64,000 nucleotides of DNA, from NCBI GenBank assembly GCA_030015575.1, contig CM057349.1, positions 259,279,077 to 259,343,076 of the forward strand, given 5' to 3'. The translations under genes and the position numbers were made by a program. Below are positions 35,956-47,660 of this stretch, piece by piece; positions within the stretch are counted from its first letter, which is position 1, and each line of letters starts with the position of its first letter. A model generated the notes under the pieces. The model saw only the letters and a list, made by a program, of their open reading frames with translations, made no database searches and was not told the origin of the DNA. The DNA comes from Agapanthus africanus (Eukaryota > Streptophyta > Magnoliopsida > Asparagales > Amaryllidaceae).

Positions 35956-36431
35956 GGTCTAGGTGTGTGGGTTTGGCTATTCATCACGACCGTGGAATCC
36001 GTGTTTTTTACTGGCTCGTATTGAAAACACGGACGTCCTAGTATATCCAATATTTCATATGATTCTTCTGCTGCGATATCTGTGATGTGATCATGTGATG
36101 TTCTGTGATAGATACAGTATATAGTATATATGATATATTATATAGACGTTACTTATGTTTTACACCCGCGCTAGCCCTGCCCCGCTCTGTCGTTAGTTAC
36201 CTAACCTAACGGTGCACGAGGGGACATCGAGGCGAATGCGGATGGCATAAGTGTACGTCGTATTTATCTGTGATGTTTAGGTACTTAAATGATGGGACTT
36301 CATTAATATGATTAATGAAATAAAAGAAACCTAAGATGTTGTAGAATCGAATTTCAAAATAAAACAGGTAGCTACAGTTCTTGCTTTGCACAGCGGTATA
36401 TATGATATATCCTGCACCTTATTCGATAAGG

Positions 36432-36615
36432 AAAGGACCGAGATCCCTTCACCGGGAGTGACTCCTTTAGCAATAACTGGCTGATGCTACACACTCGGTT
36501 TGTCTTTTGATTGCTTTTAAGTGCTTTTGCTTTGCACAGTGATATATATGATATATCCTGCACCTCATTCGACGAGGAAAGGACCGACGATCCCTTCACC
36601 GGGAGTGACTCCTTT
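36432..36615 (+). other. Twin hairpins of G
   Basis: AAAGGA (36432-36437) pairs with TCCTTT (36463-36468), and AAAGGA (36578-36583) with TCCTTT (36610-36615). Both enclose TCCC-TTCACC-GGGA. The preceding small hairpin is CCTTAT/ATAAGG before the first and CCTC/GAGG before the second. Confidence 0.85.
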
Positions 36616-36769
36616 AGCAAAACTAGAAAAGCCTCAAAAACACTCCATTTTAAAACTTCATTTGATTCTACAACGATATCAAGTTCATTACGCAATAGGT
36701 TTTCAGAAAAACCTGTCGTAGCCCTCCGTCATTTCAGATAAGTAGTAGTTAGTATTCGTGCTACGTTTG

Positions 36770-36960
36770 TTGGCCTGCGTCAAGGCGTAGTGTGCGGTAG
36801 CTAACTGGTGCTTATCTGCATAAGCATATGATGTGATTGGATTAGGGTAGTCGTGCGACTTTGTTGGCCTGCGTCAAGGGTCGTGCGGGTGGGTTTAATT
36901 CAATCAGGAAATGACGGGTTGAACTTGACTAGCGGACTATGGTTTGTTGGCCTGCGTCAA
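36770..36960 (+). repeat. Triple TTGGC-CTGC-GTCAA motif in G
   Basis: Copies at 36770-36783, 36864-36877 and 36947-36960, all with loop CTGC. Other elements use a different four bases, but largely the same four within one element. Confidence 0.8.
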
Positions 36961-37384
36961 GGTCATAGGACGCTAGGGGCAAAATATTATCGGGAATTTC
37001 AAGTGTTGAAATTTGCAATGAGATTGCATACCTTCTATGAGATAGTTGGATCCCGATACCCGCTGCGAGTAAGAGTTACTCCTGGGAGAGTTTTATACAT
37101 TACAATTAGCCGATCAAGTAGGTGTCTAGAAAGGTGTTAACGAGGTTACGCCTCTGGGAAAACGAGGTTTACATTAATTAGGTTCGTGCGAAAGCACGGG
37201 GGACCTCCCTCAAAGTACCGACACTGGCCTGGCTGAAAGATTGGCGAACTTGTAGTGTGTAATTAATCCCGGCTAGTCTTTCCTTTTAGGGTTTGAAGGA
37301 AGATTTGATAAAAAGCAGTGGGAGCCATCCTGATTAGATAAAATAATAACCAATCTATTCTTGCAAGAGCGCACGCTGAGTGTT

Positions 37385-37407
37385 TTCTTCTCTCTCTCTC
37401 CTGGTAG
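37385..37407 (+). promoter_or_regulatory. Candidate 3' splice site before pol of G
   Basis: A CT-rich tract ends in CTGGTAG at 37407, as in A, H and J. The codon behind it reads ATA where H has ATG. Confidence 0.5.
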
Positions 37408-40200
37408 TGACCATATCACGCCTTAATCAAGATAATAATACGGAATATTGACCGAACCCGCTTGTTATACTGAGCTGGGGAACGTTGGTCCCGCTCCAAC
37501 TTATAATTGTTATAAGACAGAGCAGGAAATTGGGGATTACCAGAATTCCCGTGCCGCCCAAACGAAGAGAGTGCATGCTGATGCATTATCTTCGGGTTTG
37601 TTCATTATACAGAACTGTTTCTCTGTATCCTTTACGTCCTGGGTATATGATACCGGATCAGGATCCCAGATATGTAATCAGTTACATAGGGCTACAGAAA
37701 GGTAGAGAACTGAGAACGGGTGATAAGTTTCATGAGACAGAAAACGGGGCAAGTGTTGCAGCCAAGTCTGTTGGTCACTGTCACCCTGTATTACCAATAC
37801 ATTGATTCTGAACGAATGTTATTAGATACCGAACCTGATATACAAAATCATATCTCTCTCTTTATTAGTAAAGAAAGGATATAATTTTGTATTGTTGGAT
37901 AATGTTTTGAACATTTCCTATATCAAAAGTTGATCGGTTCAGGCACGATATCTAAAAGCATTGATGTTCTAAATCAAACTACAGTTCTTAGTATACAGAA
38001 CACACACAAGAAGAAGAGTTCAGAAATGAACGAATTCTTCTTGAGGCATTGTAGACTAGGTCAGATCAATGTGACCCGACTAGCTAGAGTTACATATAGA
38101 TGCATATTTAAATCAGTTTGAACTTACATCTTGTGAAACTCGCCAGTCATGTCACAAAGATAAGATGACCATAGCTCCGTTTACTGGAAACAGAGAAAGA
38201 GTTAGTGAACTCTTGGGAAGATACATGTTGATGTATGTAGGTCCCCTGTCTACACTTGCCAAGACCGGTTCTTTATACTTCATTACATTCTCTGATAATC
38301 TCTCAAGATTCAGATATATGTTCCTGTTGAAACACAAGTCCGAACCTTTTGAGATATTCACAGAATATAAGCGAGAAGTAGAGAACCAAAATACGGGTAT
38401 AAGTATTATGTCCTTTGATGAGATCGAGGAGGAGAATACTTGAGCACGGAAATCCTGGACTATTTTAAAGGAGAATGAGATTCTCTCTCGGCATTACTCC
38501 TCCGAATACACCATAGCACGATGGTATATCGGGGCGGAGCAATCACACCCTATATGATATGGTGTGCTCTATGATGAGTATTACTGAGTTACCTATTTCC
38601 TTTTAGGGGTTATGCACTTGAGAAGCTGCATACCTATTGAATAGGTTCGAATCAAATCTGTTGCCTACCACTCCATATGAGATATGGAAAGGGAAGAGCC
38701 CATGTCTTAAGCTAGTTAAGATTTGGGGTTGTCCGGCCTATGTCTAAAAGCAAAATCCGGACAAGCTCGAGGCAAGGTCTGTTATGTGGAACTGGAAGTG
38801 TTCCAGCTATACAAACTACAGCAGATGATTTGGTACAACCAGAGGATTCAGTAGAAACCAACGAACCTCAGCCTCTCCGCCGATCTAGTAGGGTTCCTCA
38901 CCCACCTGAGAGATACTTCGATTTCTCTATGACAGTGGGAGCGAGGAATGCATCATGAGATGATGACCCAACTAGTTTCGAGCTGGCCATCAGGAGTAAG
39001 ACTCTATAAGAATGGCTGGATGCTTAGTGATCTGAGATGGAATCCTTATACACCAACAGAGTAAGGACTTTGGTTGCTATATCTGAAGGGTTAAATCCCC
39101 ATCAGGAGCAGGTATATCTTGAGAAGATTACTAGGTGTAGATGGAAAAGTTGAGACTTTCAAAGCTAGACTTGTTAAAGGTTTGCATCATTGACCAGGTG
39201 TGGATCATGAGGAAACCTTTTTCTAAGGAGCTATGCTTAAGTCCATCCAGATCCTACTTGCCACGGCTACATACCATGACTACGATCTCTGGTGGTTGGG
39301 TGTCTTGACTGCTTTTCTAAATGATGATTTGGAAAAGAGCGTCTATAAGTACACATCCAGAGGGCTTCGTAGACAGTGGGAGCAGCGGAAACGTGTGCAA
39401 GATGTTTTATAGGATAAAGCAGGCATCGCGGAGTTGGAACATCTGTTTTGATGGATAAGTCAAAGAGTTTGACATCATCAAAATGGTAGATGAACCTTGT
39501 ATAAACAAAAAGGTAGTAGGGAGTATGGTGGTGATCCTCGTAGAGTACGTGGATGACATACTCTTGATAGGGAAGGAGTTTCCTATGCTACGCTCGATCA
39601 ATCTCCGCTTATCACAATGATTCTCCACATAGGATCAAAGTGATACCTCCTAAATCCTGGGTTTTTGGATTTATGAGATAGATCTAATTGGATGTTAGGA
39701 TTCTCACTAGCTGTAGTGAGATGGTATCAGTTGATCCTGGGGAGAATACTGGAAAGGTTCCAGGGTGATAAAGACGACTGAATGTCAGTCGCAGGCATTG
39801 TCTTTACCCTCAGTAAAGGGACAGTATGTTGGAAGAGTTCCAAGCTAGATACCGTGACATACTAGACGATAAAGGCTGGATACATCGCTACTAAAGATGC
39901 TACCAAAGAGGCTGTTTGGGTGTATATTGGTTCATGAGATGAACTATGTTCCTCCCATTGTGTGACAATGGAGTTGTGGCTTATGCCAAGGAACACCGGT
40001 CCCATCAGTGATCCAGACATATTCTAAGGCAGTATCACTTGATCATGGAGATGGTTGATCTCCAGGGAGATCGAGGTTAGGAGAGTAGACTCAGAGGACA
40101 ACACAGCGGATCCACTCACAAAGGCCTGTTCCCAGAGAGAGACTTTTATGGGATGGTTGAGTATGAGATACTACAACCACTGCTACAGATGGCCCTAGTG
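37408..40200 (+). pseudogene. Broken copia pol of G
   Basis: Recognisable pieces in order: protease core DTGSGS in the frame at 37448-37705; an integrase zinc-finger piece near 38030-38100; integrase core at 38165-38443 (GPLST, YFITFSD, LKHKSEPF); the PYEIW and WGCPAY motifs near 38670-38750; the linker SSRVPHPPERY at 38740-38958; reverse transcriptase fragments at 39120-39650; and an RNase H end (NTADPLTK) near 40105-40130. Frames change repeatedly and stops occur throughout, so no enzyme can be made. Confidence 0.85.
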
Positions 40201-40212
40201 CAAGTGGGAGAT
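40201..40212 (+). other. Polypurine tract of G
   Basis: CAAGTGGGAGAT next to the 3' LTR, identical to A. Confidence 0.88.
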
Positions 40213-42431
40213 TGTTAGTTATATGTATGCCCTAGAGGCCATTACTATACATAGGATGTATATTGTAGTGGATGCTTGGACATATATAGGGAGGACTTTC
40301 TTGCTCGACATGATAGTATGCTATCTGGTTGATCTTTACCTTAACGTGTATACTGATTGTCTCTCTGTTGCATGTTGGTAAAGCCCTTAGGATGTGTACT
40401 TGACTACTTGGACTGTGATGCGGATCATACTAGTGGGGACATGGTAGTCTATAAGTACATCCTTCAAAGTCCCTAGTCGTGGGTGTATCGAGACGGGGCA
40501 TCGATATACCAGAGGAGACTAGCGTATACCTTCTCGACCCATACAGATGGGCGATGGATGATCCCATATCCATCGGTGTTTGACATCAGAGATGATATAC
40601 GGGTGCTCAGTAGAGACTGGGTACACTGGACGGACTCGCCAAGAACTCCCAGATGGTATTATACCTCACGTCAGATGGCAGTTCTCTGGTGACACTGGTA
40701 CAGAGTAGTCTGTTGACCCGAGATCGTCATAGAGTCTTGTGTGGTTCCCACTGTGCTTTGATTTCCATCTTACCACGTCCAAGAGGGCGTGCAAAACGGT
40801 GGTTTTTGGGTATAGTCCCGAGTCACATGGAGGCAATGAGCGATAGGAGGGGATTCGTCTCTCCCGGTATAGGGAGTTGATGTTGCGCTGTGTTCGATTG
40901 GCTATAACAGGAAATCCCTGGCCAGGGTTGCTGAGATTTACTGGTAAGTGTTACCAGTAGTTTCTCGAATTGTTATAGACCTCATATCGACACGACTTAT
41001 CGAGCTATTGGGGTCTGACGTTTACCACCCCTTGGCGAGATATGCGACATATCAGACGATCAGACCGGACTGTACGGTAGTGTTACTGGTTGGATTCACT
41101 GGAGTGTGAGCGGGCTTGCTCGTCGATCTTCAGATCGCTCAATACCCGGGTGGCCGTTACGTTTGGCAGACCGCTTCCGGCTTGTGGGTGTTTGATATGA
41201 TCATCACCTGCTGCCGGCGTATTGACGAGTCTTTAGAGTCCTACACAGAGGTTTCCTGGTTCAAGCGAAACGAAATAGGAGCGCATATGAGATATGTGCG
41301 GGACCAAGAATAATGCGTGTATGTGATACCGTATTCCATTCTCGCGATGAATGTATCGAAAGGTTGTATGCGATATAACCTAGTTATCGAATCAAGGGTT
41401 GGTTCGATAAGCCGATACATTATATACTAGTCGGTTGTGTGCGACATGACCGGATCATTGAATCAAGTGTTGATTTAATTATTTAATGCATAATTATATA
41501 TTTGATATATTACTTTGCATTAACTAGTATCGGTTCACTTTAAATGGATTTTCTCACTCGGATGTGCACATTGCATATGCGATATGATTTTGTGCACTTG
41601 CTTGTATCATGTTTGATGATACATGCCTTTTGGTTAAGTGTAAAGAATTAAACCTTGGTTAATGAAATGGTTAGGGTTTACTATTTCCTTATTCATTTTA
41701 TTCATTTATTTATTCTTTTTGAAAAAGAAAAGGAAATGAGAAAATGGTGGCTTGTTTTGTTTTGTTCATGAAGCTTCATGAAGACTTTGACCAAGTGACC
41801 ATTTTGTCTCATGCTTAACCCTAACCATTCCATTCAACCATGATTAACTCTCTACACATTACCATGGTTAAGATTATGATAAGAATGATTTTATTATTCT
41901 TATTATAATAACTTATCATAATTTTTACCTTCATCTTCTTCATCTTCTTCAATGAAGAAAAAGCTTTCTTCATCAATGGTGATTGATGTATTTGAGTGAG
42001 AAATCCAATTCTAAAGTGAACCCAACTCCTATTTCTTCATCCTCTATCTCTTGCCAAGTAGTAGAGTGTGTTTCCTTCATAAGTTTTCAAGACTTGGTGA
42101 AGTTGGAGCTTGATTTAGTGATGCCTCGACGTAGATCATCTTCGGCATGGACATCGATGACCTAGCCCGTCCATTCTTCGATGAAGCCGACGCTAGAGCC
42201 CGGGACTTGTTATGGACAGCGAGGAGACTTCATTGCGGAGCTATGGAGGTGGAGAACCGGATCTACAAAGGTTGTATTTCCGTTCACTTAGTTAAAGTAG
42301 TTAACTAGTTGCTTTTTCGCCTAGACATCTAGCCAACGATCCGTACACTAGGGTTTCTCGGCACCATAATTTTTGAAATTGGCATGGTTGATTCCTTGTG
42401 AGACCTCTTGAAAGTGCCTAGGAACCCTACA
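40213..42431 (+). repeat. 3' LTR of G
   Basis: Same length as the 5' LTR (2219 bp), about 99% identical by eye. It is followed by ATATG and the resumed LTR of E. Confidence 0.94.
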
Positions 42432-42436
42432 ATATG
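42432..42436. repeat. Right TSD of G (ATATG)
   Basis: Exact repeat of 32033-32037. Confidence 0.92.
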
Positions 42437-45400
42437 TATAACATGCAGCCTATAACAATGGCTAGGGTAATATCAAAGCCGAGTGTAATCTCATGTGCCC
42501 GTGTCAATGCCTCAGGTAGCAATATATCATATGAATGAGGTATGAATGCATGAAAACAGAATACATGTAAATGAAGAAACTGTTTTCATAATTTAGTGAG
42601 ATTTCTTTTGTATTTTTAAAATGAGATATCATAAATGAAATCAGCATAAAACAGTGCCTAGCATCGGCACAAAACGTAATCCCAATATCTCGATATCTCT
42701 GTATCACAGTCTCTGTACCTCAATATCTCGAAATCTCAATGTCTCAATCACAATATCTAGGGCACCGTCAGTCCAGACCGGCCCCTACCATCCATCTCAA
42801 GACCACAACGGTATCCTCCGGATATCCGACACGTCGGGTAATATCACCGGTAGGTAGTGCTCCCCTGCCAGGTTCAACGTCAGCAGCACGACCTTCTTGC
42901 CCCGGGGTACCTTACCGGGCCCACCATGTACCCGAAACGGTTCATCCATCTCCTCGAATCGGGTCTCGAAATCCATCAGCAAACTCATGGTGGACGACTT
43001 ATACATCATGGGAAAACCGCATTTTTATTTAAAAAGAGAGAAAGCAGTTTATATATGTTTTGCGGTTTTCCTCCAAATCCAGAAAATATCATAGAAATCC
43101 GAATCATCAATAGCATGTAAAACCATGAATATAAGCATGAGAATCCATGAATACGGTATAACAATGAATAACTGTATGCATGAAGCGAAAAGTAATAACT
43201 ACAATATCTAAGCTGGCATATGAGGTATGTACACTAATATTATGTTAAACTACTAGCTATCAATCTAAGTTAAGCAATAATATTTTCTAAGGTGTACGTG
43301 ACATGGCAATTACCGATGAAGATGTATGTGAGCCGGCAAGTAAGTGTATGTGGTACATACGCATCATCGGTAATGGTGCTGGTGTCCTAACAGCATAATG
43401 TCAACAATGCAATATGAAATAACAATGTAAGTATGCTATGCGGAGCGAGCAACCAAAATGAGCGGGAGCTAACTATTAAACAATGGTGCCATTTGAAATA
43501 ACACGAATCGCAGGGTTTTGAAAATAGGGGCTACGGTGGTTTTTAAGAAAGGATACATTTTTTGAAATATTCGTAGATCCCTTGACCTGTCTTTTAAAAT
43601 ACCCACGATCCGCTAGTTTTGAAATAGGTAGGAGTCTAATCTAATCTAACAACTACACTAAACTATACGGCTGAACTAACAAGCTGAACTACAGGTAAGG
43701 AAACCGCCTATCATCTTAGTCGATACATATACATATATGTATATGTATAGTCGGTGATCCCGCCTCAATAATATCATATCCGATACCATATCTATAATCA
43801 GGCATCCCAAGTCAAGAGTGCGGATCACTCATCAATATAGCTCGTACGTAAATCCGTCGTACGGCATCCCAAATCTGGGTACGGGTCAATATCACATTCA
43901 TCATACTATTCACCTGGTATCCTCTTTATCAAATATCATGATCGGGGTACTGATCTACGTCTAGTACAATACTGATACCGCCTAAGTATGCATGCACATG
44001 TGTGAAACACTACGTCAAGGACCCGCTACAACGTCATGTCGTATCTCAAATACGAACCCTGCTATATCACCGATCTCACGGCCTCAAATCAAATCTCATC
44101 GACTCATCTTAAATCCCAAGTACTATCCTCATTATCCATGCATGCGTATATGAATGTACATATGCATAGTCCCATACCCACGCATATATATACATATATA
44201 CACATCCCAATCTGCGCACAAGAAAGTAAAGTATGCAAGTCTGTGTGTGCGTATGTGGGTATAACAACTACTCTAGGGTTTCGCAACTAACCCAAAGTTA
44301 CTCCGTGAACACATAAACATAACATGAATGAACATTCTCGTATCATAAAACACCTATATAAACATATATATATGAGCTACACTACGGACTGCGGGGGTGC
44401 TATACGCCATCCACCCGACTTCTCCCCGTAGATATAAATCTACTCACCTGGTCCTCGCTCGCCGGTGCCGACGTCGCCACGCGCTTGCTTGTCGTTTCGA
44501 AGTCCACATGGGGGTACCTACATATCATATTAAAATCCGACTCATGACCCAAAAACGACACGTGAATCCCACATAGGTCAAAACCTATGGTTGCTTTCAC
44601 AAATCAACCCAAAAACCCTCGACGTCGGAGTACATACGCCAAACCATCGAGAAAAACTCAAACGTATCAATCGTGGTTTCACAACACCTTAATTATATAT
44701 ATAAAATAGCTTAAAATCCACAAAAACCCCAATTTCACTTAGAAAGTCATTTTTCCGAAAATCTAGCAAGCACAAATTACCGTTTTTTGTACAAAACATG
44801 ATGTTTTAACAAATCTAGTGACCAAGATGATAACTTAATAACTTAATTATGCCATAGAAACCATTACGTAAATTTTAAACCCACAATTTAATTCGATTTC
44901 AAAAACCTAGTTTGCAATATTAACCAATTTTAACAATTTTATAGCAAAATGCACAAACTACAATCTAGCTTGGATTTTCATGAACTAAAGTATTAAACTA
45001 CACTTTAAAATGTTAATAATACCATGCAAAACCTAATTAGATTTTAATCTCTATTATATAAGTATTTCATTAAAACCTAGTTAGCAAATTAGCATAATTT
45101 GAACAATTTTAAAAAAACAATTAGTAACCTAGTAATTAACTTTTTTTAGCATGCCCACTAGATAATAACCACACAATTAGATCATGATCAAATGACCTAA
45201 ACCCTAACTTAGTATTCAAAACCCTTTCTTTAAATTTCAAACTTGAAATTTAAAACCCTAATTTAACACCTAATAGCTAGATTGAAGTAATCTAACAACA
45301 ATTTAAGCATAAGGTTATGATTATACCTCACAAGCTTGAGATCAAACTTGCAAAAATCTTAGCCTCCAACAATGATTTCATGCTCCAAGATCCATGCTTA

Positions 45401-46199
45401 AATAGCTAAAGAATAATGGGTAAAGCTTGGATTTAGAATTAGCTTTGAATTTTTGAGAAAAAGGGTGGATTTTTGATAGAAATTTTAAGGATTTTGATGG
45501 AAAATGAGATGAAGAATTTGGGGGCTGTTGTGGGTTCAGGTTTCGGCTAGAATTGGTGGGGATTGGGTGAGGGAGGAGAGAGAGTGTGGTGGGGAAAGTC
45601 CACTCTAGTCAAAGTCCACTCTAATTCTATCATTTTCTACTCTTTTCTTTTCTTTTCTTTTCTTTGACAAAAGAAGTGATTGGAGTGAGGGAGAGGGGGA
45701 GGGCTGTCATGGTGGGGCCGGCCACATGGGGAGAGGGAGAGAGGGTGAGGTGTGGGTGTGTGGGTTAGGGAAAAATATAAATGTATTACCCCAACTCCCG
45801 TTAACACTAAATTTCACCGAAAAAAAAGCATTTTTCTTCGATATTTTCTAAACAGTTTTGGCAAACGATTTCATTTCAAAAGCCACATGATAAAATTTTA
45901 TTTAAAGTTTTATGATGCACAAAATTTGTTTCAACTCATTCCAATTTGTAATTTTCCCCAATTTAATGTATTAGTGACGGCTTAAAATAATATTAAAATA
46001 ATTAATTTCGGAAAAAATTTCAGAAAATTTGAAATTTCACCAGTGGCTCAATAAACACCAAATACTAGCAATTTCATAGCTAGAATATGTATATTTAATT
46101 TTATAATAAAGATATTTGTATTTTGACTTTTTAACGAAAACCCCCTTATTTTACCGATTTTTTTCGAAATTTCACCGAAACGATTTTCAAAACGTTACA
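42437..46199 (-). repeat. 5' LTR of E, outer part
   Basis: Continues 31291-32037 and ends AACGTTACA at 46199, where H resumes. Near 45640-45665 lies a TTTTC repeat. Short frames (for example 42739-43032) coincide with the GC-rich block shared with C and D and are not supported as genes. Confidence 0.9.
43011..43071 (-). promoter_or_regulatory. Candidate core promoter of E LTR inside an inverted repeat
   Basis: GGAAAACCGCA (43011-43021) and TGCGGTTTTCC (43061-43071) enclose, on the minus strand, CATATATAAA (43048-43057). This matches the layout in C and D. Confidence 0.58.
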
Positions 46200-47630
46200 A
46201 AGATATACCCTAGAAAATGTTTGGGATATCTAACAAATTTATACAGAACGGACTTTTCCTCGAGCTTGTCCGGATTTTGCTTTTCAACATAGGCCGGACA
46301 ACCCCATATCTTAACTCGTTTAAGACATGGTCTCTTCCCATTCCATATCTCATATGGAGTGGTAGGCATTGATTTGGATGGAACCCCATTCAGTAGGTAT
46401 GCAGTTTCTCAAGTGCATAACTCCAAAAGGAAACAGGTAACTCAGCAATACTCATCATAGAGCGCACCATATCTCATAGGATACGATACCTCCGTCCCGA
46501 TACACCATTTATGCTATGGTGTACTCGAAGGAGTAAGCTGAGAGAGAATCACGTTCTCCTTTTAGAAACTCCAGGAACACCATGCCTAAGTATTTTCCTC
46601 CTTGATCACATCGAAGGACTTTAATACTTCTACCCGTATGGTTCTCTATTTCGTCCTTATATTCCTTGAATTTCTAAAAAGCTTCAGACTTGTGTTTCAA
46701 CAGGAACACATGTCCGAATCTCGAGAGATGATCAGTGAATATAATGAAGTACAAAAAACCAGGCCTGGCATTTGTAGACATAGGACCGTATACATCATCA
46801 TGTATGCGTCCCAAGAGTTTAATAACTCTTCCTCTGTTTCGAGTAAACGGAGTATTGATCATTTTACCTTTGAGACAAAACTGGCAAGTATTATAAGATG
46901 AAAAATTCGAACAGATTCAAATATTCATCCTTATGTAACTTAGCTAGTCGTGTCGCATTGATATGGCCTAGTCTACAATGCCACAAGAAGGAGTCGTTCA
47001 TTTCTGAACTATTCCTCTTGTGTGTGTTCTATATACCTTGAACTGTGGTTTGATTTAGAACGTATATGCCATTACATAACGTGCCTGATCCAATCAACTC
47101 TTGATTAAGCAAAATTTTCACAACATTATCCATCAATACAAAATTATATCCCTTTTTAACTTATTAAAGAAACCGATGTAATGTTGTATATCAGGTTCGG
47201 TATGTAATAACATTCTTTCAGAATCAATGTATTTACCTCTTAGTAATACAAGGTGATATCTGCCAACTGATTTGGCTGCAACAATTGCACCATTCTCTTA
47301 CACTTAGAGATATATCACCCATTCCAAGTTCTCTACTTTTCTGTAGCCCATGTAATATATTACATACGCGGGATCCTGTTCCGGTATCACATACCTAGGA
47401 TGCAGAGGATACTGAGAAACAGTTATTGGTAATGAACACACCCGAAGAAGATGCATCAACATGCACTTTCTTCGATTGGGTGGCATGGGAATCCGGATAT
47501 TCCCCTATTTCTTGTTCAGACTTATAACAACTATAAGAAAGAACGGAACCAACGTTCCCCAGCACAGTATAACAAGCAGGTTCGGTCAATACATCCATAT
47601 TATTATCTTGATTAAGGCATGACATGGTCG
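46200..47630 (-). pseudogene. Partial, broken copia pol of H
   Basis: The frame 47395-47625 starts with an ATG right behind the candidate splice acceptor and leads into the protease region, which continues frameshifted in 47304-47486. The integrase core is at 46674-46862 (GPMST, YFIIFTD, LKHKSEAF) and the integrase end at 46187-46369 (PYEIWNGK, WGCPAYV). It is better preserved than pol of A or G but still broken, and it stops at E. Confidence 0.82.
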
Positions 47631-47660
47631 CTACCAGGAGAGAGAGAGAGAGAAGAAAAC
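47631..47660 (-). promoter_or_regulatory. Candidate 3' splice site with ATG behind it, H
   Basis: On the minus strand a CT-rich tract (47637-47655) ends in CTGGTAG (AG at 47631-47632), then CGACC and ATG at 47623-47625. This is the only copy in the window that keeps the ATG. Confidence 0.55.

Larger units (their letters stand above)
34271..37384 (+). other. Structured non-coding leader of G
   Basis: Over 3 kb without a gag-like frame. It contains the modules listed separately (34457-34501, 35133-35171, 35825-35955, 36432-36615, 36770-36960) and, at about 34745-34990, the block shared with E. The order of modules is the same as in type I elements although the primary sequence is largely different. 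Confidence 0.75.
32038..42431 (+). mobile_element. Element G: complete Ty1/copia type II, coding-dead
   Basis: A full 10.4 kb element with two 2219-bp LTRs, primer site, 3.1 kb structured leader, pol remnants in the order protease, integrase, reverse transcriptase, RNase H, polypurine tract and TSD ATATG. The LTRs differ by about 23 substitutions by eye (1%), so it is young. No gag is visible and pol is broken by stops and shifts, so its transposition must have used proteins from elsewhere. It lies inside the 5' LTR of E. Confidence 0.94.
27825..46199 (-). mobile_element. Element E: gypsy-type, non-coding, large-LTR element
   Basis: On the minus strand: 5' LTR (46199 to 31291, split by G), primer site, 3.0 kb internal region, polypurine tract and the first 458 bp of a 3' LTR cut by C. 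The LTR is about 4.5 kb without G. No frame in the internal region resembles gag or pol. Its LTR edges, primer-site neighbourhood and polypurine tract resemble those of D, so it looks like a LARD-type non-autonomous relative that could use proteins of D-like elements. It was inserted into H at 46200. Confidence 0.82.

Noticed and set aside
36432..36615. Twin hairpins as intrinsic terminators
   Set aside because: No U-run follows, the setting is a eukaryotic transcript, and they lie far upstream of the LTR where polyadenylation occurs.
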